DNA from: an uncultured Croceitalea sp.
GTDB lineage: Bacteria > Bacteroidota > Bacteroidia > Flavobacteriales > Flavobacteriaceae
NCBI GenBank assembly: GCA_947495075.1
Contig: CANLXH010000002.1
Span: forward strand, 682,001 to 746,000
Length of the DNA: 64,000 nucleotides
Direction: 5' to 3'
Position numbers and translations under genes: made by a program. Below, in pieces: positions 17,059 through 24,906 of the stretch (the first letter of the stretch is position 1; each line of letters starts with the position of its first letter). The notes under the pieces are model-generated. The model was given only the letters and a program-made list of their open reading frames with translations, ran no database searches and was not told the origin of the DNA.

Positions 17059-19248
17059 TTATTCTTTCTTACCAATTAACGAAAAGTCTAAATGTCTTTT
17101 TATTAAATCTGTATTCTTTACCATTACAAAAACTTCATCCCCTAATTGATACGTTTTTTTTGAGCGTTCCCCTACAATAGCATATTGTCTCTCATCAAAA
17201 TTATAGTAATCATCTTTAATATCTCTAATTCTTACCATTCCTTCACATTTATTCTCAATAATCTCAACATAAATACCCCATTCTGTAACACCAGAAATTA
17301 CTCCTAGAAATTCCTTATCACTATGGTCTTGCATAAACTTAATCTGCATGTATTTAATAGAATCTCTTTCTGCACTTGATGCAAGAATTTCCATTTCTGA
17401 AGAATGCTTACATTTTTCTTCATAGACAGCTTCTTTGACTGTCTTTCCACCATCTAAATAATGTTGTAGTAATCTATGTACCATTACATCTGGATAACGT
17501 CTAATAGGTGATGTAAAATGGCTATAATAATCAAAAGCTAGTCCGTAATGTCCTATATTATCAGTAGTATATATTGCCTTGCTCATACTTCTAATAGTAA
17601 GTGTATCTACTAGGTTTTGTTCTTTTTTGCCTTTAACGTCTTTTAATAATTTATTTAAAGAACTACTTATGCTTTTTTTATCTTTTAAGTTAACACTATG
17701 TCCAAATTTAGAAATGACACCATTTAAAGCCATTAATTTATCTTCATTTGGTTCGTCATGAATTCTATAAATAAATGTCTTTTTTGGATTCTGCTTACCA
17801 ATAAATTCAGCAACTTTTCTATTTGCTAAAAGCATAAACTCTTCTATGAGTTTATTTGCGTCTTTTGACTCTTTAAAATATACCCCTTCTGGTTCATTAT
17901 TATCATCTAAGCTAAAGCGTACTTCAATTTTATCAAAAGAAATAGCTCCATAATCCATGCGTTTAGAACGCATAATTTTGGCTAGTTTATTAAAAGTTAA
18001 AACTGCATTAACAACATCATTAGCTATAGAATAAGCATCTTTTCTGATTGATATTTCCTTAGGAATAGTATTTTCACCTGTTTCTATAATGTGTTGTGCT
18101 TCTTCATAAGCAAAACGTTCATTAGAATTTATTACCGTTCTTCCAAACCATTGATTTTTAATTATTGCATTCTCATCTAATTCAAAAATGGCTGAAAAGG
18201 TATATTTTTCTTCGTTTGGTCTTAATGAACAAGCGTTATTTGACAAAACCTCTGGAAGCATAGGCACAACTCTATCTACTAAATAAACAGAGGTGGCTCT
18301 ATTATATGCTTCTTCTTCTAAAATAGTATCTGGTAAAACATAATGCGAAACATCTGCAATATGTACACCTATTTCATAATTTCCATTTTCTAAAACTTTA
18401 AAAGACAAAGCATCATCAAAATCCTTAGCATCTTTTGGATCAATAGTAAAAGTTAAGACCTCACGCATGTCTCTTCTTTTAGCGATTTCTTCTGCTTTTA
18501 TACTTGTATCTAAAGTTTGTGCATATTTTTCTACTTCGTAAGGAAACTCATAAGGTAAACCATACTCTGCTAAAATGGAATGTATTTCTGTATTATGCTC
18601 TCCAGGTTTGCCAAGAACTTCTACTATTTTACCATAGGGAGAATCCCTGTCTTTTGGCCAGCTTTCTAATTCTACAAGAACTTTATCTCCGTCACCAGCT
18701 TTATTAAGATTATCTAACGGTACAAAAATATCTGTATACATTTTAGAATCTGTAGGTCTAACAAAAGCGAAAGTCTTTTGCTTATCAACAATACCTACAT
18801 ATGTAGTTTTTTTACGCTCTAAAATAGTAGCTACCTCACCTTCTATACGTTTTCCACTACCTTTTCTTTTAAAAAAAACTTCAACAGTATCTCCATGTAA
18901 AGCCCTATTTAACTTATGTTTTTGTACAAAAATATCATCCTCAAGTTCTTCTACAATTATATATCCATTACCACTTGTTGTTAAATCTACTTTACCAATT
19001 AAAACATTTAATTCGGACGGTTTTTGTTGATATTTTCCACGTTCTACTTCTATAATACGCTCTTTGGTTTTTAACTGCCCCAGTCTTTTTATTAAATCGT
19101 TTCTACCTTGGGTATCTTCTATCTTTAATTTAGAAGCGATTTGCTTATAATTGAAACTTTTGGATGGTTCTTTTTCTAATACTGTGAAAATGCCTTTTGT
19201 TATCTCATTCTTCCTTTGACTATTGGCTCTCCTTTTCTTTTTTGACAT
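17059..19248 (-). CDS. rnr: Ribonuclease R
   Basis: A 729-residue 3'-5' exoribonuclease of the RNB/RNase II family. It degrades structured RNA and takes part in rRNA and tmRNA-linked quality control. Seen in order: a lysine-rich N-terminus with a winged-helix-like segment (about residues 10-70), cold-shock/OB-type domains (about 80-220), and the RNB catalytic domain, which holds the Asp cluster 'DPKDAKDFDDAL' that binds Mg. A C-terminal S1 domain contains 'GVTEWGIYVEI' (about residue 640 onward). The length is close to that of other Bacteroidota RNase R proteins. It is probably the first gene of the minus-strand group leading to the head-GIN and LysE genes. Confidence 0.95.
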   Translation of the reverse strand: MSKKKRRANSQRKNEITKGIFTVLEKEPSKSFNYKQIASKLKIEDTQGRNDLIKRLGQLKTKERIIEVERGKYQQKPSELNVLIGKVDLTTSGNGYIIVEELEDDIFVQKHKLNRALHGDTVEVFFKRKGSGKRIEGEVATILERKKTTYVGIVDKQKTFAFVRPTDSKMYTDIFVPLDNLNKAGDGDKVLVELESWPKDRDSPYGKIVEVLGKPGEHNTEIHSILAEYGLPYEFPYEVEKYAQTLDTSIKAEEIAKRRDMREVLTFTIDPKDAKDFDDALSFKVLENGNYEIGVHIADVSHYVLPDTILEEEAYNRATSVYLVDRVVPMLPEVLSNNACSLRPNEEKYTFSAIFELDENAIIKNQWFGRTVINSNERFAYEEAQHIIETGENTIPKEISIRKDAYSIANDVVNAVLTFNKLAKIMRSKRMDYGAISFDKIEVRFSLDDNNEPEGVYFKESKDANKLIEEFMLLANRKVAEFIGKQNPKKTFIYRIHDEPNEDKLMALNGVISKFGHSVNLKDKKSISSSLNKLLKDVKGKKEQNLVDTLTIRSMSKAIYTTDNIGHYGLAFDYYSHFTSPIRRYPDVMVHRLLQHYLDGGKTVKEAVYEEKCKHSSEMEILASSAERDSIKYMQIKFMQDHSDKEFLGVISGVTEWGIYVEIIENKCEGMVRIRDIKDDYYNFDERQYAIVGERSKKTYQLGDEVFVMVKNTDLIKRHLDFSLIGKKE

Positions 19249-19785
19249 TCAATCTTTAATTTTTTGAAAATTACAAATTATAATTCGTGAAACTTAAATT
19301 TATGTTATACATATACAAATCATCTTAATCTTATGAACATTATATATAATCATATTTTTCTTTTTATAAATTTTAAATAAAAATGATTGTTATGATTGTT
19401 TGTTGAAATGTGGAATAAAAAAAAGTAGAATTCCTTGTTTTAAACTACTAATAGTTTTTGTTGACATGTTATATTTTATTTTTAGCTGTAGAAATCAGAT
19501 AGTTGAATAGTTTGTAAACATTGTTTGATAACTCTTCTCAACATTAAATTTTTAATAAGTACTTCTGTTAATAATGTTGATTACTATAAATTTATGTTTA
19601 ATAAGGGTTGATTAAATTTTTATTGAATAATAGAGAAATAAAATAGTAAAGATTGTAATGCGAAAAAATATGTTATTTAAGAAAGACTTTATTTAATAGT
19701 TTTCTTCTTCTTCTTAACAAAATCTTTTTAGAAGTAATTAGCTGATACAAAGAATAGTATAATTATTTCTTAAGATTTATGAACA
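19249..19785. other. AT-rich intergenic region
   Basis: About 540 bases between the divergent rnr and rpiB genes, very AT-rich even for this genome, with no convincing reading frame on either strand. I see no tRNA, strong hairpin or conserved small-RNA shape. It must hold the rnr promoter, but only a weak match (TAATTTG on the minus strand near the rnr start) was found. Confidence 0.6.
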
Positions 19786-19814
19786 TTGCCCATTTAAAAA
19801 GTGTTGTACCTTTG
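19786..19814 (+). promoter_or_regulatory. Promoter of rpiB
   Basis: TTG at 19786-19788, an 18-base spacer and TACCTTTG at 19807-19814 fit the Bacteroidota consensus. The predicted leader is about 27 bases and holds AAAGAGAA as a weak ribosome-binding region. Confidence 0.65.
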
Positions 19815-19844
19815 TTGTATACCTGAATACATAAAGAGAAAACC

Positions 19845-20276
19845 ATGAAAATAGCCATTGGAAACGATCATGCTGGAACAGAATACAAACTTGCAATTGT
19901 TGGTATGCTTAAATCTAAGGGAATAGAAGTAAATAATTATGGTACAGATGGTACAGACAGTGTAGATTATCCAGATTTTGCTCATCCTGTAGCAAGCGAC
20001 GTAGAAAAAGGAATAGTCGATTTAGGAATCGTTGTTTGTGGTAGTGGTAATGGTGCAAATATGACTACAAATAAACATCAATTTGTGCGTAGTGCACTAT
20101 GTTGGAATAAAGAAATAACCGCTTTAGCAAGAGCACATAATGATGCTAATATATTAAGTTTGCCGGCGAGATTTATTGCTCTACCACAAGCTTTAGAAAT
20201 GGTAAATACTTTTATTAATACAAAGTTTGAAGGCGGTAGACATGAAAGAAGAGTAGAGAAAATTCCTTGTAAGTAA
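19845..20276 (+). CDS. rpiB: Ribose-5-phosphate isomerase B
   Basis: A 143-residue cytoplasmic sugar-phosphate isomerase of the RpiB/LacAB family. It interconverts ribose 5-phosphate and ribulose 5-phosphate in the pentose phosphate pathway. Family residues are visible: Asp8-His9 in the N-terminal GNDHAG, the catalytic Cys65 in VVCGSGNGANM with the anion-binding glycine loop, and His98-Asn99 in ARAHNDAN. It has its own promoter and is followed after 8 bases by an acetyltransferase gene, so the two are probably one operon. Confidence 0.94.
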   Translation: MKIAIGNDHAGTEYKLAIVGMLKSKGIEVNNYGTDGTDSVDYPDFAHPVASDVEKGIVDLGIVVCGSGNGANMTTNKHQFVRSALCWNKEITALARAHNDANILSLPARFIALPQALEMVNTFINTKFEGGRHERRVEKIPCK

Positions 20277-20284
20277 AATTAAAA

Positions 20285-20731
20285 ATGCTAATACAAGTTA
20301 AAACCTACCAAGAACTTACAAGAGAAGATTTATACGAGCTTTTACGATTACGTACGGAGGTTTTTGTTGTAGAACAAGATTGTGTTTATCAAGATATAGA
20401 CAACAAAGATCAAAAAGCAATTCACGTTATAGGTACTAAGGAGAATCAAATTGTAGCATACACGCGTGTCTTTAAATCAGGAGATTATTTTGATAACCCC
20501 AGTATTGGAAGGGTAGTTGTTGATAAATCCAATAGAAAACATGGTTATGGAAAAGACATTATGTTAGCCTCAATAGAAGCTATTGAAAATCTTTTTGGAA
20601 AAAATAATATAGAGTTGTCTGCTCAAGTTTATCTTAAAAATTTTTATAACGACTTAAATTTTAAAGAAAAGGGTGAGGAATATTTAGAAGATGGTATTCC
20701 TCATATTAGAATGATTAGACCGGCGAATTAG
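20285..20731 (+). CDS. GNAT family N-acetyltransferase, ElaA-like
   Basis: A 148-residue protein with the ElaA-type opening 'LYELLRLRTEVFVVEQ' and 'YQDID'. The GNAT acetyl-CoA site is visible as 'IGRVVVDKSNRKHGYGKDIM', the V-x-x-x-x-R-x-x-G-x-G loop. The substrate is unknown for this family. It is cotranscribed with rpiB. Its stop codon overlaps the stop codon of the convergent nuclease-like gene within the four bases TTAG. Confidence 0.85.
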   Translation: MLIQVKTYQELTREDLYELLRLRTEVFVVEQDCVYQDIDNKDQKAIHVIGTKENQIVAYTRVFKSGDYFDNPSIGRVVVDKSNRKHGYGKDIMLASIEAIENLFGKNNIELSAQVYLKNFYNDLNFKEKGEEYLEDGIPHIRMIRPAN

Positions 20732-21333
20732 ACCAAGCGCTTCGCTATTTTAGTATCTAATAACCAATCTAATTTTAAAACTAAATTTAAAGGATGTTCG
20801 GCTTTATTTTTAGTAGAAAGGAATAAATAACCCTCTTTTTTTTGATTGAGTTGTTCAAGAAGAATGCGACCATGAGTTTCTTTGGTTCTATAATCTTTAA
20901 GAGTAGAAAAATTAAGGTCTAGACTAGTTAGTTTTTCAATTAGTTTTCCACGATTTACAAGGGTGATTTTACAAGAAGAGTATTCGCCGGAATCTATAAA
21001 AATACTGGTTACTAGAGCATAAAAATCTGTTTTTTTTCTTTCATCAAACAACCAACCTTTTTTCTCTTCTCCATCTTTCATATAGGATAATTCAAAAGCA
21101 AAAGTAGGCAGGTTTTCATTTACATAATCTAGTTGTGCTTTTTCATCAATAAAAAATTCTTTTTTAGATGTTTTGTGCTCAAAAATCACATCTACTCCTT
21201 TTAGTTGTAACCCATACTCGTTAACTCTTTTGTAAGCATAGTTTTTGAGTTTTGAAGTATAAATTTTGTCTAACAAAATTATCAAAGCCTGTTCTTTTTT
21301 AAGGTCAGATTTAAAATTGCTTTTCAACGACAT
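20728..21333 (-). CDS. Putative type II restriction endonuclease (PD-(D/E)XK-like)
   Basis: A 201-residue protein that I cannot assign to a named family. It begins directly at the end of the cytosine methyltransferase gene (the stop and start share a base), the usual arrangement of a restriction-modification pair. A candidate PD-(D/E)XK nuclease core is visible: Asp48 in 'LKGVDVIF', then Asp63-Glu64-Lys65 in 'KEFFIDEKAQ', with Gln67 two residues on. A later 'GWLFDERKKTDFY' segment resembles the G-W...K-T-D region seen in several restriction nucleases. No signal peptide or membrane segment is present. The nuclease role is inferred from context and motif; the recognition site is unknown. Confidence 0.65.
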   Translation of the reverse strand: MSLKSNFKSDLKKEQALIILLDKIYTSKLKNYAYKRVNEYGLQLKGVDVIFEHKTSKKEFFIDEKAQLDYVNENLPTFAFELSYMKDGEEKKGWLFDERKKTDFYALVTSIFIDSGEYSSCKITLVNRGKLIEKLTSLDLNFSTLKDYRTKETHGRILLEQLNQKKEGYLFLSTKNKAEHPLNLVLKLDWLLDTKIAKRLV

Positions 21334-22559
21334 TATCTACTAATTTTTTGGAGTAGTGCACTTCCAATTTTTTCAACGACACCAACAACTAGAGCATTAC
21401 CCATAAAAAAAGCTCTTTTAGTATCAGAAATTCTCTCAAGCTTTGTATGATTATCAGGGAACATATTTAAGCGCTCCAACTCTATAGGAGTTAGCCGTCT
21501 AAGCCCCTTTTTTGTATGAACAACATGTTTGAATCTAGAAGGAGATTTACCACCTTCTCCTGTGATTATTGTTCTTGAAGGTTTATCTAAAGCATCCGGA
21601 AAAACCATGTTCCCTTCTGCATAATTATACTCAAAACCATCTTTGGTTATCCTCACTTCTTTTTTAGCCCCTTTTAGATATTCCCATTTAGGCAAATCTT
21701 TTGAGGATATATAATATTCATCGTCTACTTTTTTATTTTGAAGAAGCCTTGCAATTGTTGTGATGGGACCATCGTAATTGGGTGTAGTTTTAATGGTAGA
21801 CACAACACCATTTATGTAAACTCCAGAATTTTGAAATGGAGATAATTTTTGACCTTTATTGAATGCTTTAGAAATTGATTCCAAACCATCACTAAGAGAG
21901 AACTCGACTATATTTTGATTATCATTTTGCACAGAAAAAGCTGAGCTAAAAACTCCATGCTTGTATAGTAACCCTCTTGCTGAGTTTCTAGAGAAAGAAG
22001 CATGTAATTCGGTAGATTTATGAGCAGCCACTATAAAAATTCGCCTACGCCGTTGTGGCATTCCATAATCTGCAGCGTTAATTACCCGCCACTCCACTCC
22101 ATAACCTAAATCCCCCAAGCATTTAAGCATAATAGCAAAGTCTCTTCCTCTTTGGTTTGAAGGTGACTTTAACAAGCGGTCTACATTTTCTAAAATTAAA
22201 TAATTGGGTTTGCTTTTTTTCTCTTTTAAAATTCTATGAATAGACCACCATAATACACCTTTTTTACCAACTAGACCTTTAGAATTTTTTAAGGTTGTTG
22301 CAACGGAATAGTCTTGACAAGGAAATCCACCAACCAATACATCATGGTCTGGAATATCTTCTGTCTTAACTTGCTCAATATCTTTATTAGAGTGGTTTTT
22401 AGGACCAAATCGCGCCTCATAGACTATAGAGGCATGTTGCATTTTAGTAGAAGGTTCCCATTGATTACTCCAAACAACCTCAAAGCCACCACATTTTTCC
22501 AAACCTAGTCTAAATCCACCAACTCCAGCAAAAAGTTCACAAACTTTTAGTTTTTGCAT
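21333..22559 (-). CDS. DNA (cytosine-5-)-methyltransferase
   Basis: A 408-residue C5-cytosine methyltransferase with the family motifs in order: motif I 'CELFAGVGGFRLGLE' (SAM binding, residues 7-21), motif IV 'GGFPCQDYS' with catalytic Cys81, motif VI 'ENVDR' (124-128), motif VIII 'QRRRRIFIVA', a variable target-recognition region of about 130 residues, and motifs IX-X ('RRLTPIELERLNMFPDN' and 'GNALVVGVV'). Between motifs I and IV it has 'WSNQWEPSTKMQHAS', typical of type II enzymes. It is probably the protective partner of the nuclease-like gene overlapping its stop. The target site cannot be read from sequence. Confidence 0.94.
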   Translation of the reverse strand: MQKLKVCELFAGVGGFRLGLEKCGGFEVVWSNQWEPSTKMQHASIVYEARFGPKNHSNKDIEQVKTEDIPDHDVLVGGFPCQDYSVATTLKNSKGLVGKKGVLWWSIHRILKEKKSKPNYLILENVDRLLKSPSNQRGRDFAIMLKCLGDLGYGVEWRVINAADYGMPQRRRRIFIVAAHKSTELHASFSRNSARGLLYKHGVFSSAFSVQNDNQNIVEFSLSDGLESISKAFNKGQKLSPFQNSGVYINGVVSTIKTTPNYDGPITTIARLLQNKKVDDEYYISSKDLPKWEYLKGAKKEVRITKDGFEYNYAEGNMVFPDALDKPSRTIITGEGGKSPSRFKHVVHTKKGLRRLTPIELERLNMFPDNHTKLERISDTKRAFFMGNALVVGVVEKIGSALLQKISR

Positions 22560-22588
22560 ATGCTAAAAGTAGTGATTGTTAGAGTTCA

Positions 22589-22626
22589 AAAAAAGCTCTT
22601 AAATCATATCATTTAAGAGCTTTTTT
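22589..22626 (-). terminator. Rho-independent terminator downstream of the S41 peptidase gene
   Basis: A 16-base perfect stem (22589-22604 with 22611-22626) around a 6-base loop. On the minus strand the hairpin ends in TTTTTT. It lies between the S41 gene with the kinase remnant and the methyltransferase start. Confidence 0.8.
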
Positions 22627-22742
22627 AAAATATTTTTAGTTGGAAAAATGGATTTAAATACGCTACCTCTATCTAACTCACTATCAACCTTGATTTTACC
22701 CTTCATGAGTTCTGCTTGATATTTTGTTAAGTAAATATTATA
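22599..22742 (-). pseudogene. Remnant of a histidine kinase C-terminus
   Basis: On the minus strand this stretch reads 47 codons and a stop. It contains 'YQAELMKGKIKVDSELDRG' and 'GSVFKSIFP', which match the end of a histidine-kinase ATPase domain, where family members read like L-x-G-x-I-x-V-x-S-x-x-G-x-G-S-x-F-x-F-x-x-P. There is no start codon; TAA and TAG lie directly upstream in frame (TAG at 22743-22745), and no further kinase sequence is present. The stop codon lies inside the terminator hairpin. It looks like the last piece of a deleted kinase gene whose terminator survived. The match is by eye only. Confidence 0.6.
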
Positions 22743-22835
22743 CTATTAAAAATCACACATAATTGTAAGATAATAAAATGGGATTCAAACTAATTCTTAA
22801 ACTTTAAATTTTCAGTTTTATAGTAAGCCTTCAAA

Positions 22836-24467
22836 TTAGTTTGGAAGTAAAAGAGTATTATATTTATTGGCGTTTGACAATAAATATGTAGCCGAAAGAA
22901 TAGCCTCATCGTTTTTCAGATTATAATCGTAAAGACCGTCCCTGTAGAAATAACGCTTTATAATTTCATCTTCAATTTTTTTGGTGATTTCTTTTTTGTA
23001 TGTGTCTAAAGCTGAAATTTTACCCCTATTTACAGCAAGTAATAAATCTTTATATTTTTCCTGAACATCTGGACCCAAAAGAGAATCGTCTGAATTTAAA
23101 GTCTCTTCTAATAACTTTTCAGTCTTAGTTTTAAAGGAGAAATCTTTACTGTTTGCAAAATTCTTAAAGTCCTTATAGTGTGCTTCAGAAAAATTGAAGT
23201 CATCAACAACATTAAATGTGTTTTTATAGTAAAACTCAGTAGCGAAATCAAAAATCACATTATTACCGACTAATGCATTTGTTAATACATTTGACTTTGA
23301 AGATGCAATTTCTATATCTGGCATTACCCCACCGCCATCTTCAACAACTCTCCCGTTTCTGGTTTTAAACTGTTTAAAGTCTGTATTTCTTACAGCATTG
23401 CCTTCTTTATCTCTGTTCCAATAATCTAAAGATTGAATACACCTACCTGAAGGTGTAAAATATCGAGAAATGGTAACCTTTAATTGAGTTCCATAAGTAA
23501 GTTTTAAGGGTCTTTGAACAAGCCCTTTACCAAAACTACGAGCCCCCATAATAACAGCTCTATCTAAATCTTGTAAACTACCTGAAACAATTTCACTTGC
23601 AGAAGCACTTCTTCCATTAACTAAAACAACTAGAGGAATTTTTAAATCTTCAGGTTTGTTCTTGGTTTTATAAGTTTGGTTAAACTTCTTTACCTTGGAT
23701 TTAGTAGTTACTATTAGTTCACCTTTAGGAACAAATAAATTAGTAACATTTATAGCTTCTGACAATAAACCCCCTGGATTACTTCTTAAATCTAAAATTA
23801 TTTGGGTTGCGCCTTGTCCTTTTAAATCTTGTAAGGCAGATTTTGTTTGGCTAGATGCTTTTCTATTAAATTTTGCTAAAACAATATAACCAGTTTTGTC
23901 GTCTACCATATTGTAGTACGGAACAGCATCAACCTCAACACCCTCTCGGGTTATCGTTGTTGTTTTGGTAGCTCCTTGTCTTATAAAAGTAACTTCCACA
24001 CTACTGTTATTTGCCCCTTTTAACAGCTCACTGGCATTATCATCAAAATCTGAAACGGTAATATCTCCAATTTTAATAATCTCATCACCAGCTTTAAGTC
24101 TAGCCTTATCTGCCGGATAGTCTTTGTATGGTTCAACGATAATTAGCTTGTCATCGTAAGAACGCACCAGAGCTCCTATACCAGAATATTCACCTGCATT
24201 ATTAATTTTATATTCTTCAACATCTTGCTCATTTAGAAACTTAGTGTAAGGATCAAGTTCATCCAACATATTCTTTATGGCAGAATCCATTAATTCTCCT
24301 GGGTTGGTTTCATCAACATAATTCATATTTAGTTCTTTGAATAGTGTTGTGAAAATTTCAATCTGTTTTGCAATTTCAAAAAAGTCACTTTTAAAACTAG
24401 TGCCAGCTATAAAAATTACAACCGCAAAAACAGGAACTATAATGTGTTTTCTATAAAGATTTTTCAT
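22836..24467 (-). CDS. S41 family peptidase (C-terminal processing protease)
   Basis: A 543-residue protein with an N-terminal membrane anchor or signal (residues 8-25), a PDZ domain containing 'GIGALVRS' and 'PADKARLKAGDEIIKIGD', then the S41 catalytic core. The Ser-Lys dyad is visible in 'NGRSASASEIVSGSLQD' and 'SFGKGLVQ'. Such proteases act in the periplasm on the C-termini of envelope proteins. The C-terminal 150 residues after the catalytic core are helical and charged, as in other Bacteroidota members. Its start overlaps the rnpA stop by 17 bases, so translation is probably coupled. Confidence 0.92.
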   Translation of the reverse strand: MKNLYRKHIIVPVFAVVIFIAGTSFKSDFFEIAKQIEIFTTLFKELNMNYVDETNPGELMDSAIKNMLDELDPYTKFLNEQDVEEYKINNAGEYSGIGALVRSYDDKLIIVEPYKDYPADKARLKAGDEIIKIGDITVSDFDDNASELLKGANNSSVEVTFIRQGATKTTTITREGVEVDAVPYYNMVDDKTGYIVLAKFNRKASSQTKSALQDLKGQGATQIILDLRSNPGGLLSEAINVTNLFVPKGELIVTTKSKVKKFNQTYKTKNKPEDLKIPLVVLVNGRSASASEIVSGSLQDLDRAVIMGARSFGKGLVQRPLKLTYGTQLKVTISRYFTPSGRCIQSLDYWNRDKEGNAVRNTDFKQFKTRNGRVVEDGGGVMPDIEIASSKSNVLTNALVGNNVIFDFATEFYYKNTFNVVDDFNFSEAHYKDFKNFANSKDFSFKTKTEKLLEETLNSDDSLLGPDVQEKYKDLLLAVNRGKISALDTYKKEITKKIEDEIIKRYFYRDGLYDYNLKNDEAILSATYLLSNANKYNTLLLPN

Positions 24468-24837
24468 GAAGATTTTTTTCGTGAAATTTTGTTAGAAGCC
24501 CCTTCATTTTTTCTTCAACAAGTTGATAATTGGGCATATCCTTGCCAAGATATAAAATCATGAACGCAAAATTTCCCTCAATGTTGTTAAAAAGTAATGG
24601 CTTGTTTAACCTATAAACCTCTCTTAATAGACGTTTAATATGATTTCTGTCTGAAGCTTTTTTAAAGTTTTTTTTTGGGGCAATCACCCCTGTTTTCACT
24701 ATCGAATTATCATCAAAAACAGTTTTAAGATAAATAAGTTTAAGTGGGAAGTGATTGATACTTCTACCTTCAATAAAAAGCTGCTCTATGAGTTTTTTAC
24801 TTTTGAGTTTTTCATTTTTTGGGAAGGAAAAGTCCAT
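24451..24837 (-). CDS. rnpA: Ribonuclease P protein component
   Basis: The protein subunit of RNase P, which trims tRNA 5' ends. The frame is open upstream to an ATG at 24894, but I choose the ATG at 24837 (128 residues, beginning MDFSFPKNEKLK). It matches normal RnpA starts, and the longer form would run through the terminator hairpin at 24852-24885. The RNR signature appears as 'KKASDRNHIKRLLREVYR'. The usual partner rpmH is not adjacent here; instead the S41 peptidase gene overlaps the 3' end. Confidence 0.9.
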   Translation of the reverse strand: MDFSFPKNEKLKSKKLIEQLFIEGRSINHFPLKLIYLKTVFDDNSIVKTGVIAPKKNFKKASDRNHIKRLLREVYRLNKPLLFNNIEGNFAFMILYLGKDMPNYQLVEEKMKGLLTKFHEKNLHEKSL

Positions 24838-24851
24838 TTTTAAAAGTAAAA

Positions 24852-24885
24852 AATCCGTTCGAGAAAAGTATATCCCAAACGGATT
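24852..24885 (-). terminator. Rho-independent terminator after the M1 peptidase gene
   Basis: AATCCGTT (24852-24859) pairs with AACGGATT (24878-24885). Read on the minus strand, the stem is followed by TTTTTTACTTTT. It separates the MBL-S8-M1 group from rnpA and S41. Confidence 0.7.
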
Positions 24886-24906
24886 GATTATCAAATTATT
24901 ATTTAA

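Noticed and set aside
22785-22843. Inverted repeat CAAACTAATT / AATTAGTTTG at the S41 3' end
   Set aside because: The loop is 38 bases and there is no T run, so it is not a convincing terminator; the strong one is at 22589-22626.
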